Counted from the stretch's first letter, positions 25,600 to 35,430 are shown. The stretch is DNA of 64,000 bases from Paracoccus sp. (in: a-proteobacteria) (GCF_030538495.1 NZ_JAUNTW010000005.1:144534-208533); one strand, 5' to 3'. Notes: generated by a model not told the origin, from the letters alone. Numbers and translations are program-made.

Positions 25600-26961
25600 A
25601 TGACCACACCGCAAAGCTGGGAAGCACGCGCCGACGAATTTTCGCTGTATGGGTTCACCGACCTGCCCAGCGTCCATCAGCGCGGCGCGGTCGTGCTGAC
25701 CCATGGCGAAGGGCCGTATGTCGTTGACGTCAACGGCAACCGCTATCTGGACGCCAATTCCGGCCTGTGGAACATGGTCGCGGGCTTTGACCACAAAGGT
25801 CTGGCGGACGCCGCCAAGGCGCAATACGACCGTTTCCCCGGCTATCACGCGTTTTTCGGCCGCATGTCCGACCAAACCGTGATGCTGTCGGAAAAACTGG
25901 TCGAGGTGTCGCCCTTTGACCGGGGCCGCGTCTTCTATACCAATTCGGGGTCCGAGGCGAACGACACCATGGTCAAAATGCTGTGGTTCATGCATGCCAG
26001 CGAAGGCAACCCGAAAAAACGCAAAATCCTGACCCGTTGGAACGCCTATCACGGGGTGACGGCGGTCAGCGCCAGCATGACCGGCAAACCCTATAACGAG
26101 GTGTTCGGCCTGCCTCTGCCCGGCTTTATTCACCTGACCTGCCCGCATTACTGGCGCTTTGGCCAAGATGGCGAAACCGAAGATCAGTTTACCGCCCGTC
26201 TGGCCCGCGAACTGGACGAAACCATTCAACGCGAAGGCGCTGATACCATTGCCGGGTTCTTTGCTGAACCGGTGATGGGCGCGGGCGGGGTGATCCCGCC
26301 GTCCAAAGGCTATTTCCAGGCCATCCTGCCGGTGCTGAAAAAGCACGGCATCCCGATGATCGCGGACGAAGTGATCTGCGGCTTTGGCCGGACCGGCAAC
26401 ACCTGGGGGTCGCAAACCTATGATTTCGTGCCGGATGCGATCATCAGCTCGAAAAACCTGACGGCGGGCCTGTTCCCCATGGGCGCGGTCATTCTGGGAC
26501 CGGAACTGGCCGACCGCGTGCAGGCGTCGGTCGAAAAGATCGAGGAATTCCCCCACGGCTTTACGGCTTCGGGCCACCCGGTCGGCTGCGCCATTGCGCT
26601 GAAGGCCATCGATGTGGTGATGAACGAAGGTCTGGCCGAAAACGTCCGCCGTCTGACCCCTCGGTTCGAGGACGGCCTGCGCGAATTGGCGAAAAACCCC
26701 AATATCGGCGAATATCGCGGCGTCGGTTTTATGTGGGCGCTTGAGGCGGTCAAGGACAAAGCGACGAAAACCCCGTTTGACGGTCATCTGTCGGTCAGCG
26801 AACGCATCGCCAATACCTGCACCGACATGGGCCTGATCTGCCGGCCCTTGGGTCAGTCGATCGTGCTGTGTCCGCCGTTTATCCTGACCGAATCGCAGAT
26901 GGATGAAATGTTCGAAAAGCTGGAAAAGGCGCTGACCAAGGTCTTTGCCGAGGTCGCGTAA
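25600..26961 (+). CDS. Class III (omega) aminotransferase
   Basis: A 453-aa PLP enzyme of aminotransferase class III. Visible motifs: FYTNSGSEANDTMVKMLW (PLP phosphate site), YHGVTAVSASMTG, IADEVICGFGRTG, and the PLP lysine in AIISSKNLTAG. It most resembles the taurine/putrescine/beta-alanine:pyruvate group (SpuC-like). It would transfer an amino group from an omega-amino donor to pyruvate or a similar acceptor. The start at 25600 is preceded by GGAGGG. The nearby glutamine synthetase-like, amidotransferase and PuuB-like genes point to polyamine or amine catabolism; the exact amine is not shown by the sequence. Confidence 0.88.
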   Translation: MTTPQSWEARADEFSLYGFTDLPSVHQRGAVVLTHGEGPYVVDVNGNRYLDANSGLWNMVAGFDHKGLADAAKAQYDRFPGYHAFFGRMSDQTVMLSEKLVEVSPFDRGRVFYTNSGSEANDTMVKMLWFMHASEGNPKKRKILTRWNAYHGVTAVSASMTGKPYNEVFGLPLPGFIHLTCPHYWRFGQDGETEDQFTARLARELDETIQREGADTIAGFFAEPVMGAGGVIPPSKGYFQAILPVLKKHGIPMIADEVICGFGRTGNTWGSQTYDFVPDAIISSKNLTAGLFPMGAVILGPELADRVQASVEKIEEFPHGFTASGHPVGCAIALKAIDVVMNEGLAENVRRLTPRFEDGLRELAKNPNIGEYRGVGFMWALEAVKDKATKTPFDGHLSVSERIANTCTDMGLICRPLGQSIVLCPPFILTESQMDEMFEKLEKALTKVFAEVA

Positions 26962-26997
26962 CCGCCCAGCCCACCACCCGATCCAAGGATCACAGGA

Positions 26998-28170
26998 ATG
27001 GACCAAGCCGATCTGGTGATCCTTGGCGCCGGTGCGGCGGGGTTGTTCTGTGCCGGCAGCGCCGTGGCGCAGGGGCGGCGGGTGCTGGTCATCGACCACG
27101 CCCCGCATCCGGGCGAGAAAATCCGGATCTCGGGCGGGGGGCGGTGCAATTTCACCAATCTGGCAACCGCGCCGGATCGGTTTTTGTCCAACAACCCCCG
27201 TTTCGCGGCCAGTGCGCTGTCACGCTATAAGCCCGCCGATTTCGTGCGGCTGGTCGATCAGGCGAGCATTGCATGGCACGAAAAAACCCAAGGCCAGTTG
27301 TTTTGCGACGGCAAGGCCACGCAGATCACCGATATGCTGCTGAACCGGATGCGGGGCGCGGAATTGCGGCTGGAGACGGCGATTCGTGGGGTCTCGCATC
27401 AGGGTGACGGGTTTGTGGTAGAGACCAGCACCGGCGCGATCCGTGCGGGGCGCGTTGTGGTGGCGACGGGCGGCAAGTCGATCCCGAAAATCGGCGCGAC
27501 GGGGCTGGCCTATGACATCGCGGCGCAATTCGGGCTGCGTCTGGTGGATACGCGTCCGGGGCTGGTGCCGCTGACCTTTGCGCAGCAGGAACTGGATTTG
27601 TGCAAACCTCTGGCCGGGGTGTCGGTTGAGGCGCAGATCACGCATGGCAAGGGGACGTTCCGCGACGCGCTGTTGTTCACGCATCGCGGGTTGTCGGGGC
27701 CGGTGATTTTGCAGATCAGCAGTTTCTGGCAGCCGGGGCAGGTGCTGACGGTGGACCTGTCGCCCGCGCATGACGTCGCGGCGGCGCTGCGGGCGGCGCG
27801 CGCGGATCATGGGCGCGTGGCGGTCGGCACGGCACTGGCCGCGCTGTTGCCCGACCGGCTGGCGGCGGCGATTGCGGCGGAACTGGGGCTGGCGGGCGCT
27901 CGGCTGGCCGATCAGCCGAACACCCGGCTGGACGCCATCGGCGCGCGCGTCAATCGCTGGCAGGTCCGCCCCGTCGGAACCGAAGGATACCGCACCGCCG
28001 AAGTCACGCTGGGCGGCATCGACACCCGCGATCTGGATGCGCGGACGATGGCCGCCCGCGCGGTCCCGAACCTGCATTTCATTGGCGAGGCCGTCGATGT
28101 CACCGGCTGGCTGGGCGGGTATAATTTCCAATGGGCTTGGGCATCGGCGGATGCGGCGGGGCGGGCGTGA
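26998..28170 (+). CDS. HI0933/BaiN-family flavoprotein
   Basis: A 390-aa NAD(P)/FAD-dependent oxidoreductase of the HI0933 (YhiN/BaiN) family. It has an N-terminal FAD-binding motif LVILGAGAAGLFCAGSA, the family signature ISGGGRCNFTN, and a C-terminal FIGEAVDVTGWLGGYNFQWA that closes the FAD site. Its substrate in most bacteria is unknown. It lies 36 bases after the aminotransferase, probably in the same transcript. Confidence 0.88.
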   Translation: MDQADLVILGAGAAGLFCAGSAVAQGRRVLVIDHAPHPGEKIRISGGGRCNFTNLATAPDRFLSNNPRFAASALSRYKPADFVRLVDQASIAWHEKTQGQLFCDGKATQITDMLLNRMRGAELRLETAIRGVSHQGDGFVVETSTGAIRAGRVVVATGGKSIPKIGATGLAYDIAAQFGLRLVDTRPGLVPLTFAQQELDLCKPLAGVSVEAQITHGKGTFRDALLFTHRGLSGPVILQISSFWQPGQVLTVDLSPAHDVAAALRAARADHGRVAVGTALAALLPDRLAAAIAAELGLAGARLADQPNTRLDAIGARVNRWQVRPVGTEGYRTAEVTLGGIDTRDLDARTMAARAVPNLHFIGEAVDVTGWLGGYNFQWAWASADAAGRA

Positions 28171-28232
28171 CCCCTTGCCGTCCCCCCCGGCGCGCGACTA
28201 GGGTTCAGGCACGATCAGCCAAAGGATGGACC

Positions 28233-28943
28233 ATGCGTATCGGCATATTGCAATGCGGCCAGTCACCCGCGCAGCTTAAGGATGATTTGGGCGATTACCC
28301 CGATATGTTCCTGCGCCTGCTGGCGGGGCGGGGGTTTGACTTCCAGACATGGCATGTCGAGGATATGCAGTTCCCCGCCAGCATCCATGACGCCGACGGC
28401 TGGCTGCTGACCGGATCGCGCCATGGCGTTTACGAAGATCACGCCTTTATCCCGCCGCTGGAACGGTTCATCCGCGCCGCGTATGACGCGGGTGTGCCGA
28501 TGGTGGGGATTTGTTTCGGCCATCAGATCATCGCGCAGGCTTTGGGCGGGTCGGTGGTGAAATATGACGGCGGCTGGGCCGTGGGGACGCAGGATTATGA
28601 TTTCGGCGGCCAGACGGTGCGGCTGAATGCGTGGCATCAGGATCAGGTCGTGACCCTGCCGCCCGATGCGCAGGTCGCGGGGCGCAATGCGTTTTGCGCC
28701 AATGCCGCGCTGATTTACGGCGACCGGGCCTTTACCGTGCAGCCGCATCCTGAATTCAGCGATGCGTTCGTGCAGGGGCTGATGGACACCCGCGCGCGCG
28801 GCGTGGTGCCGCAGCCGCTGTTGGACGCCGCGGCGGAACGGATGGGGCAGGTGGATGGTTCATCCATCATGGCCGATCAGATCACGGCCTTTTTCAAACA
28901 ACCGCGCGCCATGGCGCGCCCCGATGCCGCAGGTAACGCATGA
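28233..28943 (+). CDS. Class I glutamine amidotransferase-like protein
   Basis: A 236-aa GATase1 domain protein of the GMP-synthase-like group. The triad can be placed: Cys94 in GICFGHQI, His172 and Glu174 in VQPHPEFS. It probably hydrolyses a gamma-glutamyl or glutamine amide bond. Its ATGA overlap with the downstream glutamine synthetase-like gene implies the two act together, for example in ligating and later removing glutamate from an amine. That assignment is inference. The start at 28233 has AAAGGA upstream. Confidence 0.85.
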   Translation: MRIGILQCGQSPAQLKDDLGDYPDMFLRLLAGRGFDFQTWHVEDMQFPASIHDADGWLLTGSRHGVYEDHAFIPPLERFIRAAYDAGVPMVGICFGHQIIAQALGGSVVKYDGGWAVGTQDYDFGGQTVRLNAWHQDQVVTLPPDAQVAGRNAFCANAALIYGDRAFTVQPHPEFSDAFVQGLMDTRARGVVPQPLLDAAAERMGQVDGSSIMADQITAFFKQPRAMARPDAAGNA

Positions 28944-30295
28944 CAGACTGGACCGATCAAATCCCGCAGGCCGCGCGCGATTTCATGGCCGACCGCCGGC
29001 TGGATGAGGTCGAATGCATCGTCGCCGACATCGCGGGCGTGGCGCGGGGCAAGGCCATGCCCGCGTCCAAATTCGCGCGTCAGGAAAAGTTTTACCTGCC
29101 CAATTCGATCTTTTTGCAGACGATTACGGGCGAATGGGCGGATAATCCGGCGGGGGCCTTTACCGAACCCGATATGATTATGAAGCCCGATTATTCCACC
29201 GCAACCGCCGCGCCGTGGACGAATGACTTCACCATGCAGGTGATCCACGACGCCACCGATCAGCAGGGAAACCCCGTGCCGATTGCGCCGCGCAACGTGT
29301 TGAAACGCATTGTCGGGCTGTATCAGGAACGCGGCTGGCGTCCGGTCATCGCGCCGGAAATGGAGTTCTTTCTGGTCGCCCGCAACATCGACCCGAATCA
29401 GCCGATTATCCCGCCGATGGGCCGCACGGGGCGGCGCGCGGCGGCAAAGCAGGCCTATTCCATGTCGGCGGTTGATGAATATGGCAAAGTGATCGACGAT
29501 ATTTATGACTTTGCCGAGGCGCAGGGCTTTGAAATCGACGGCATTTTGCAAGAAGGCGGCGCGGGGCAGGTGGAAATTAACCTCAACCACGGCGACCCGG
29601 TGGCCTTGGCCGACGAAATCTTTTTCTTCAAGCGGTTGATCCGCGAAGCCGCCCTGCGTCACGATTGCTTCGCCACCTTCATGGCCAAACCGATCGAGGG
29701 CGAACCCGGCAGCGCCATGCATATTCATCATTCCGTGGTGGATCTGGCGACGGGCAAGAACATCTTTTCCGACGCGCATGGGCAGGAAACGCCCGCCTTT
29801 TTGCATTTCATCGCCGGGATGCAGAAACATCTGCCCGCAGCGGTTGCGTTGCTGGCCCCTTATGTCAACAGTTACCGCCGCTATGTCCCGGATTTCGCCG
29901 CGCCGATTAACCTTGAATGGGGGCGCGACAACCGCACCACGGGGCTGCGCGTCCCGGTCAGCAGCGCGGAATCGCGCCGCATTGAAAACCGGCTGGCAGG
30001 GATGGACTGCAACCCCTATCTGGGCATCGCCGCGTCGCTGGCCTGCGGCTATCTGGGCCTGATCGAGGCCGAAGACCCCCGCCCCGAATGTCTGGGCGAC
30101 GCCTATATGTCCGAAGATGAATTGCCCTATAATCTGGGGGATGCTTTGGATTTGTTTGCCGACAGCGAACCCATGCAACAGGTCTTGGGTCAGGAATTCG
30201 CCGCCGTTTACGAATCCGTCAAACGCAATGAATACAAAGAGTTCCTGCAAGTCATCAGCCCGTGGGAACGCGAACATCTGTTGTTGAACGTATGA
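28940..30295 (+). CDS. Glutamine synthetase-like ligase (PuuA/GlnA3 type)
   Basis: A 451-aa member of the glutamine synthetase superfamily. The C-terminal catalytic domain shows PEMEFFLVARN (metal Glu), GAGQVEINLNHGDP, AMHIHHSVVD and NRTTGLRVP. The N-terminal beta-grasp is short and contains VECIVADIAGVARGKAMP, typical of gamma-glutamylpolyamine ligases, not of the assimilatory GlnA. It likely forms gamma-glutamyl amides of an amine using ATP. It is coupled on both sides by ATGA overlaps. Confidence 0.88.
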   Translation: MTDWTDQIPQAARDFMADRRLDEVECIVADIAGVARGKAMPASKFARQEKFYLPNSIFLQTITGEWADNPAGAFTEPDMIMKPDYSTATAAPWTNDFTMQVIHDATDQQGNPVPIAPRNVLKRIVGLYQERGWRPVIAPEMEFFLVARNIDPNQPIIPPMGRTGRRAAAKQAYSMSAVDEYGKVIDDIYDFAEAQGFEIDGILQEGGAGQVEINLNHGDPVALADEIFFFKRLIREAALRHDCFATFMAKPIEGEPGSAMHIHHSVVDLATGKNIFSDAHGQETPAFLHFIAGMQKHLPAAVALLAPYVNSYRRYVPDFAAPINLEWGRDNRTTGLRVPVSSAESRRIENRLAGMDCNPYLGIAASLACGYLGLIEAEDPRPECLGDAYMSEDELPYNLGDALDLFADSEPMQQVLGQEFAAVYESVKRNEYKEFLQVISPWEREHLLLNV

Positions 30296-31605
30296 CCGAC
30301 CTGCTGCATCTGAACGACCAACGGGGCATGTATCCCGACAGCCTCTATGCGGCGACGCGGATGTTCCGCGACGGCTGGCCGCAATTGGGGGGTGATGTGC
30401 GGGCGGATGTGGCGGTGATTGGCGGCGGCTATACCGGGCTTTCGGCGGCGCTGCATCTGGCGCGGGCGGGGTATCGCGTGGCCTTGGTCGAGGCGCACCG
30501 GATGGGATTTGGCGCATCCGGGCGCAATGGCGGCCAGATGGGGTCGGGCCAGCGTCAGGACGTGGACTGGCTGGAATCTCAGTTCGGGCGCGACCGGGCG
30601 CGGGCGCTGTGGGATTTGGCGGAATTGGCGAAATCCACCACACGCGATCTGGCGGCGCAGGCGGGCGTTCCCATCCATGACGGCATCGCCCATGCCTGCC
30701 GATCCGACGCCGAAGTCGCCCACGCGCATCACATGGCCGACCATCTGGCGCAGCATTACGATTACCCGCATATCCGCCCGCTGGATCGCGACGGCATGGC
30801 GCAGGCTTTGGGCAGCGCGACCTATGCTGGCGGGGATGTCGATATGGGGGCGGGGCATGTGCATCCGCTGAATCTGGCGCTTGGGATGGCGGGGCTGGCC
30901 GAACAGGCGGGCGCGCAATTGTTCGAAGAAAGCCAAGTCACCCGCATCGACCACGCCCGCGACGCCACGGGGTCCACGGTGGTTCATACGGCGCAGGGGC
31001 GCATCACCTGCGACCATCTGATTCTGGGCTGCAACGGCTATCTGGGCAAGCTGAACCGCCGGATCGCGGCGCGGGTCATGCCGATCAACAACTATATCGT
31101 CGCGACGGAACCGCTGGGCGACCGCGCGCCGGACATCCTGCCGGGCAACATCGCCGTGGCCGATACCAAATTCGTGGTGAATTACTGGCGGCTGGACGAG
31201 GAACGGCGTCTGATCTTTGGCGGCGGCGAAACCGTGACCTATCAGTTTCCCAGCGACATCGCGGGGCTGGTGCGCCCGCATCTGCTGTCGGTTTATCCGC
31301 AATTGGCGGATGTGAAGCTGGGCTTTGCCTGGGGTGGCACGCTGGCGATTACCATGAACCGGATGCCGTGTTTCGACCGGCCCGCGCCGAATTGCCTGTC
31401 GGCCAGCGGCTTTTCCGGGCATGGCGTCGCCATGGCCACGCTGGCGGGGCGGCTGATGGCGGATGCGGTGCGCGGGCAGGCCGAACGGTTCGACGTGATG
31501 GCCGCCATCCCGACGCGCCCCTTCCCCGGAGGCGCAATGCTGCGCGGGCCGCTGCTGGTCGCGGGGATGGCGTGGTATGGGCTGCGCGACCGGCTGGGCG
31601 TCTGA
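30292..31605 (+). CDS. FAD-dependent amine oxidase (PuuB/OrdL-like)
   Basis: A 437-aa DAO-family flavoprotein. The Rossmann FAD motif is VAVIGGGYTGLSAALHLARAG near residue 38, followed by GASGRNGGQMGSGQRQD, a hallmark of PuuB/OrdL enzymes. The C-terminal segment FDRPAPNCLSASGFSGHGVA closes the FAD site. PuuB oxidises gamma-glutamylputrescine to the aldehyde. It is preceded by the ligase in an ATGA overlap and is followed by a terminator, so it ends the operon. Confidence 0.88.
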   Translation: MTDLLHLNDQRGMYPDSLYAATRMFRDGWPQLGGDVRADVAVIGGGYTGLSAALHLARAGYRVALVEAHRMGFGASGRNGGQMGSGQRQDVDWLESQFGRDRARALWDLAELAKSTTRDLAAQAGVPIHDGIAHACRSDAEVAHAHHMADHLAQHYDYPHIRPLDRDGMAQALGSATYAGGDVDMGAGHVHPLNLALGMAGLAEQAGAQLFEESQVTRIDHARDATGSTVVHTAQGRITCDHLILGCNGYLGKLNRRIAARVMPINNYIVATEPLGDRAPDILPGNIAVADTKFVVNYWRLDEERRLIFGGGETVTYQFPSDIAGLVRPHLLSVYPQLADVKLGFAWGGTLAITMNRMPCFDRPAPNCLSASGFSGHGVAMATLAGRLMADAVRGQAERFDVMAAIPTRPFPGGAMLRGPLLVAGMAWYGLRDRLGV

Positions 31606-31645
31606 ACCCGAATCGCTGCCACATCAACGCGTTACCCCAAAACGC

Positions 31646-31679
31646 AAAAACCCCCGACAGCGAACTGCCGGGGGTTTTT
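31646..31679. terminator. Bidirectional terminator after the puuB-like gene
   Basis: Stem AAAAACCCCCG...CAG with CTG...CGGGGGTTTTT around a CGAA tetraloop, one A-C mismatch. Flanking A5 and T5 runs let it work for both the plus-strand operon and transcripts from tRNA-Leu on the minus strand. Confidence 0.9.
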
Positions 31680-31683
31680 GTTA

Positions 31684-31768
31684 TGGTGCCCAGGAGAGGA
31701 CTCGAACCTCCACGCCTTGCGGCACACGGACCTGAACCGTGCGCGTCTACCAATTCCGCCACCTGGGC
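31684..31768 (-). tRNA. tRNA-Leu (CAG)
   Basis: An 85-nt class II tRNA with encoded CCA. Acceptor GCCCAGG pairs fully with CCTGGGC; anticodon stem CACGG/CCGTG with loop TTCAGGT gives CAG (reads CUG); a long variable arm (TGCCGCAAGGCG) is typical of tRNA-Leu; T arm GGAGG-TTCGAGT-CCTCT. Confidence 0.97.
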
Positions 31769-31785
31769 AGGTGGTGTGAGGGCGG

Positions 31786-31814
31786 TTATTAGGGCCAGTT
31801 GCGGGGGCCGTCAA
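31786..31814 (-). promoter_or_regulatory. Promoter of tRNA-Leu
   Basis: On the minus strand, -35 TTGACG (31814-31809), exactly 17 bases of spacer, -10 TAATAA (31791-31786), 18 bases upstream of the tRNA. Confidence 0.75.
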
Positions 31815-31950
31815 CACCTTTTTTGACATTTTTCCGACAAATTTTCATCGCAATGTCGCCATATGCTGCAAATGCAGCGTGGGCTTTGCCTTGCCGTGGG
31901 GCGTTGTGGGCGGTAAGGACAGGAAAACGTCACGGCAAAGGGCAAAGATC

Positions 31951-32937
31951 ATGGCGAAACTTGTCACCATTTTCGGCGGTTCGGGTTTTGTTGGCCGCCA
32001 GGTCGCATGGATGATGGCCCGCGACGGCTGGCGCGTCCGCATCGCCGTGCGCCGCCCCGATGAGGCGCTGTTTACCCGCACCTATGGCGCGGTCGGGCAG
32101 GTCGTGCCGGTGCTGTGCAATATCCGTGACGAATCATCGGTGCGCGCCGCGCTGACCGGGGCGGATGCCGCGATCAACTGCGTCAACATCCTGACCCGTC
32201 AGGGCAAAAGCACCTTCAAAAACGTGTTCGAAGACGGCGCGGCCATTATCGCCCGCCTGTCGGCGGAACTGGGCGTTGCGCGTCTGGTGCATATTTCCGG
32301 GCTGGGCGTCGATCCCGAATCCGACAGCGCCTATGTCGCGGCCAAGGCGCGCGGCGAATCGCTGGTGCTGCAACACCGCCCCGATGCGGTCGTGCTGCGC
32401 CCGTCGGTCATTTTCGGGCCGGGCGATGATTTTTACAACCGTCTGGCGGGGATGACGCGGTTTGGCCCGTTCATGCCGGTAATTTCGGGCAATACGAAAA
32501 TGCAGCCGGTCTTTGTCGATGACGTGGCGCGCGCGGCGATGCTGGGCGCGACCGGCGCGGCCGAACCCGGCATTTACGAATTGGGCGGCCCGGATGTCCT
32601 AAGCCTGCGCGACATCACCGAACAGGTGGTGCAGGCAACCAGCCGCAACCGTATCCTGATGCCGATGCCGGTTTTTGCCGCGCGGATCGGGGCGGGCGTG
32701 CTGAACATCGCGCAATTTGTGACCGGCGGGCTGTTTTCGAACACCATCCTGAACCGCGACCAACTGGCGCTGATGCTGACCGATAATGTCGTGTCGGGGA
32801 ACGCGCGCGGCTTTGCCGATCTGGGCATCGCGCCCACGGCGCCGTCAGCGGTGATTGACGATTACCTGTGGCGGTTCCGCCCGCGCGGGCAATATCAGGC
32901 GATCATGCAATCGGCGAAAAACCTGCGCAGTCACTGA
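31951..32937 (+). CDS. NDUFA9-like NAD(P)-binding protein
   Basis: A 328-aa atypical short-chain dehydrogenase/epimerase-fold protein, similar to the NDUFA9 accessory subunit of mitochondrial complex I. The dinucleotide motif is [15 protein letters not shown] at the N-terminus; other features are [20 protein letters not shown] and [13 protein letters not shown]. Alphaproteobacterial homologues are associated with complex I or quinone biology, but a reaction is not established. The start at 31951 is the first codon before the conserved strand. Its stop overlaps the uppP start (TGATG). Confidence 0.85.
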   Translation: MAKLVTIFGGSGFVGRQVAWMMARDGWRVRIAVRRPDEALFTRTYGAVGQVVPVLCNIRDESSVRAALTGADAAINCVNILTRQGKSTFKNVFEDGAAIIARLSAELGVARLVHISGLGVDPESDSAYVAAKARGESLVLQHRPDAVVLRPSVIFGPGDDFYNRLAGMTRFGPFMPVISGNTKMQPVFVDDVARAAMLGATGAAEPGIYELGGPDVLSLRDITEQVVQATSRNRILMPMPVFAARIGAGVLNIAQFVTGGLFSNTILNRDQLALMLTDNVVSGNARGFADLGIAPTAPSAVIDDYLWRFRPRGQYQAIMQSAKNLRSH

Positions 32938-33737
32938 TGGAACCGAACACAATCGTCGCCGCGATCCTTGGCATTATCGAGGGTCTGACCGAATTTATTC
33001 CCGTGTCATCAACGGCGCATGTGCTGCTGGCGGGGCATTTTCTGGGCTTTGATTCCCCCGGTCGCGCGTTCGAGGTGGTGATCCAGCTGGGCGCCGTCGC
33101 CGCGATTCTGGGCGTTTATTCCGCGCGCATCTGGAACACGCTGCGCGCCGCCCCGCATGACCCGGCGGCACGGCATTTCATCGCCGCGGTGCTGCTGGCC
33201 TTTCTGCCCGCCGTGGTGATCGGCGTGATGGCGCATGGATTTATCAAACAGGTGCTGTTCGAAACCCCGATGCTGATTGCCAGCATGTTGATTCTGGGCG
33301 GCTTTGTCCTGATCTGGGTGGATCGCTGGGCCAACAACCCCCGTTACCACCGGGCCGAGGATTTCCCCCTGCCCATGGCCATCAAAATCGGTTTTATTCA
33401 ATGCCTTGCGATGATTCCGGGCGTGTCTCGGTCGGGGGCCACGATTGTTGGCGGTTTGCTGCTGGGTGCGGATAAACGGTCGGCGGCGGAATTTTCGTTC
33501 TTTCTGGCCATGCCCACGATGCTGGGGGCGTTTGTCTACGACCTTTATAAAAACCGCGATGTGCTGGATGCGGCGGCGATGAACAACATCATCATCGGAT
33601 TCGTGACGGCGTTTTTGTCGGCGATTGTCGTGGTTCGCTGGTTGTTGGGATATGTCAGCAAGCATGGCTATGCCCTGTTTGGGTGGTGGCGGATTGGGAT
33701 TGGCGTGGTGGTGATGGCCGCGCTGATGCTGTCGTAA
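32937..33737 (+). CDS. uppP: Undecaprenyl-diphosphatase
   Basis: A 266-aa BacA/UppP membrane phosphatase with about eight helices. Both signature loops are present: [14 protein letters not shown] near the N-terminus and [14 protein letters not shown] in the second half (catalytic Glu, Ser, Arg). It recycles undecaprenyl diphosphate to the monophosphate carrier for cell-wall and glycan synthesis. Its start overlaps the stop of the NDUFA9-like gene; a hairpin terminator follows. Confidence 0.95.
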   Translation: MEPNTIVAAILGIIEGLTEFIPVSSTAHVLLAGHFLGFDSPGRAFEVVIQLGAVAAILGVYSARIWNTLRAAPHDPAARHFIAAVLLAFLPAVVIGVMAHGFIKQVLFETPMLIASMLILGGFVLIWVDRWANNPRYHRAEDFPLPMAIKIGFIQCLAMIPGVSRSGATIVGGLLLGADKRSAAEFSFFLAMPTMLGAFVYDLYKNRDVLDAAAMNNIIIGFVTAFLSAIVVVRWLLGYVSKHGYALFGWWRIGIGVVVMAALMLS

Positions 33738-33743
33738 TGGATG

Positions 33744-33767
33744 ACGCCCGCCGATTGGCGGGTGTTT
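33744..33767 (+). terminator. Terminator after uppP
   Basis: Stem ACGCCCGCC/GGCGGGTGT (one G-T pair) with a GATT loop, ending in TTT, 6 bases after the uppP stop. Confidence 0.6.
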
Positions 33768-33795
33768 CCGTTTAAGATCAGTGGATAAGGCGGTA

Positions 33796-33867
33796 TTAAT
33801 TCCGAACCGGACCTAATCTCATCGCCTGAATCACAAAAAAAATCGCCCAGACCAAAATAATCGCCAT
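33796..33867 (-). CDS. Possible 23-aa single-helix micropeptide
   Basis: In the AT-rich gap between uppP and gltD the minus strand encodes MAIILVWAIFFVIQAMRLG plus four residues, a hydrophobic helix with a basic end. The frame stays open upstream with plausible polar codons (SDDEKSAILTQ) but has no other standard start. No clear ribosome binding site is seen. It could equally be chance in AT-rich DNA. Confidence 0.2.
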   Translation of the reverse strand: MAIILVWAIFFVIQAMRLGPVRN

Positions 33868-33950
33868 TTGCGTCAGTATGGCTGACTTTTCATCGTCAGA
33901 TCGCTGTTTTATGCAGGTGCAGACATGTTCTGACCCAAGGATGCGCAGCA

Positions 33951-35429
33951 ATGGCCACGCAACAGATGTTGAAATTCGTCCATACCGGGCGTCAGATGCC
34001 GGAAAAACGGTCCGCGGATGAACGCGCCACGGATTTCCACGAAATTTACCGCGATTTTGCCGATGCCAAGGCGCGCGAACAGGCCAGCCGGTGCAGTCAG
34101 TGCGGCGTCCCCTATTGCCAGAGCCATTGCCCCTTGCACAACAACATCCCCGACTGGCTGCGCCTGACCGCCGAAGGGCGTCTGGCCGAGGCGTATCAGA
34201 TCAGCCAGGCGACCAACACATTCCCCGAAATCTGCGGCCGGATTTGTCCGCAGGACCGGCTGTGCGAAGGCAATTGCGTGATTGAACAATCGGGCCACGG
34301 CACCGTCACCATCGGCGCGATTGAAAAATACATCACCGACACCGCATGGGACAACGGCTGGGTCAAACCCGCTGCCCCCGCGCAGGAACGCGCCGAATCG
34401 GTCGGCATCATCGGCGCGGGTCCGGGCGGTCTGGCCGCCGCCGACGCGCTGCGCAAACGCGGGTTTCAGGTCACGGTTTACGACCGTTACGACCGCGCGG
34501 GGGGCTTGCTGACCTATGGCATTCCGGGGTTCAAGCTGGAAAAAGACGTCGTCATGCGCCGCAATCAGTTGCTGGCCGATGGCGGGGTCGAATTTGTCCT
34601 GAACTGCAATATTGGCGAAGACATCAGCTTTGACGCCATTCGCGGCAAACATGACGCGGTGCTGATTGCGACGGGCGTGTATAAAACCCGCGATCTGGAC
34701 ATCGACAACGCCGATTGCGGCGGGGTGGTGCGCGCGATTGATTACCTGACCGCCAGCAACAAAATTGAATTTGGCGATGACGTGCCGGATTTCGACGATG
34801 GCGAACTGAACGCGCGCGGCAAGCGGGTGATCGTGATTGGCGGCGGTGACACGGCCATGGATTGCGTCCGCACCGCGATTCGTCAGGGCGCGACCTCGGT
34901 CAAGTGTCTCTATCGCCGCGACCGCGCCAATATGCCCGGTTCGCAGCGCGAAGTCCAAAACGCCGAAGAAGAAGGCGTCGAATTCGTCTGGCTGTCCGCC
35001 CCCGGCGCGATCAACGGCCACGCCCCCGGCATTGCCCGCACCGCGCAGGATCATCACGTTGACGGCCACATCGCCAGCGTTCGTATTCAGAAAATGCGTC
35101 TGGGCGCGCCGGATGTGTCGGGCCGCCAAAGCCCCGAACGGATCGAAGGCGCCGATTACGACGAAGACGCCGATCTGGTCATCAAGGCTTTGGGGTTTGA
35201 GCCCGAAGACCTGCCGACCCTGTGGAACACGCCGGGGCTGGAGGTCACCCGCTGGGGAACGATCAAGGCCGATTTCCAGACCCATCAGACCAGCATCCCC
35301 GGCGTCTTTGCCGTGGGGGATATTGTGCGCGGGGCGTCTCTGGTCGTGTGGGCGATCCGCGACGGGCGCGAGGCCGCCGACCACATCGCGTCCTTCCTGA
35401 CCGGTGACGCCCGTGTCGCGGCGGAATAA
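33951..35429 (+). CDS. gltD: Glutamate synthase (NADPH) small subunit
   Basis: A 492-aa beta subunit. The N-terminal iron-sulfur region holds CSQCGVPYCQSHCPLHN and CGRICPQDRLCEGNCV; two dinucleotide-binding domains follow (IIGAGPGGLAAADAL for FAD; VIVIGGGDTAMDCVR for NADPH). It passes electrons from NADPH to GltB. GltD comes first here, separated from gltB by a small secreted-protein gene. Confidence 0.97.
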   Translation: MATQQMLKFVHTGRQMPEKRSADERATDFHEIYRDFADAKAREQASRCSQCGVPYCQSHCPLHNNIPDWLRLTAEGRLAEAYQISQATNTFPEICGRICPQDRLCEGNCVIEQSGHGTVTIGAIEKYITDTAWDNGWVKPAAPAQERAESVGIIGAGPGGLAAADALRKRGFQVTVYDRYDRAGGLLTYGIPGFKLEKDVVMRRNQLLADGGVEFVLNCNIGEDISFDAIRGKHDAVLIATGVYKTRDLDIDNADCGGVVRAIDYLTASNKIEFGDDVPDFDDGELNARGKRVIVIGGGDTAMDCVRTAIRQGATSVKCLYRRDRANMPGSQREVQNAEEEGVEFVWLSAPGAINGHAPGIARTAQDHHVDGHIASVRIQKMRLGAPDVSGRQSPERIEGADYDEDADLVIKALGFEPEDLPTLWNTPGLEVTRWGTIKADFQTHQTSIPGVFAVGDIVRGASLVVWAIRDGREAADHIASFLTGDARVAAE

Positions 35430-35430
35430 G

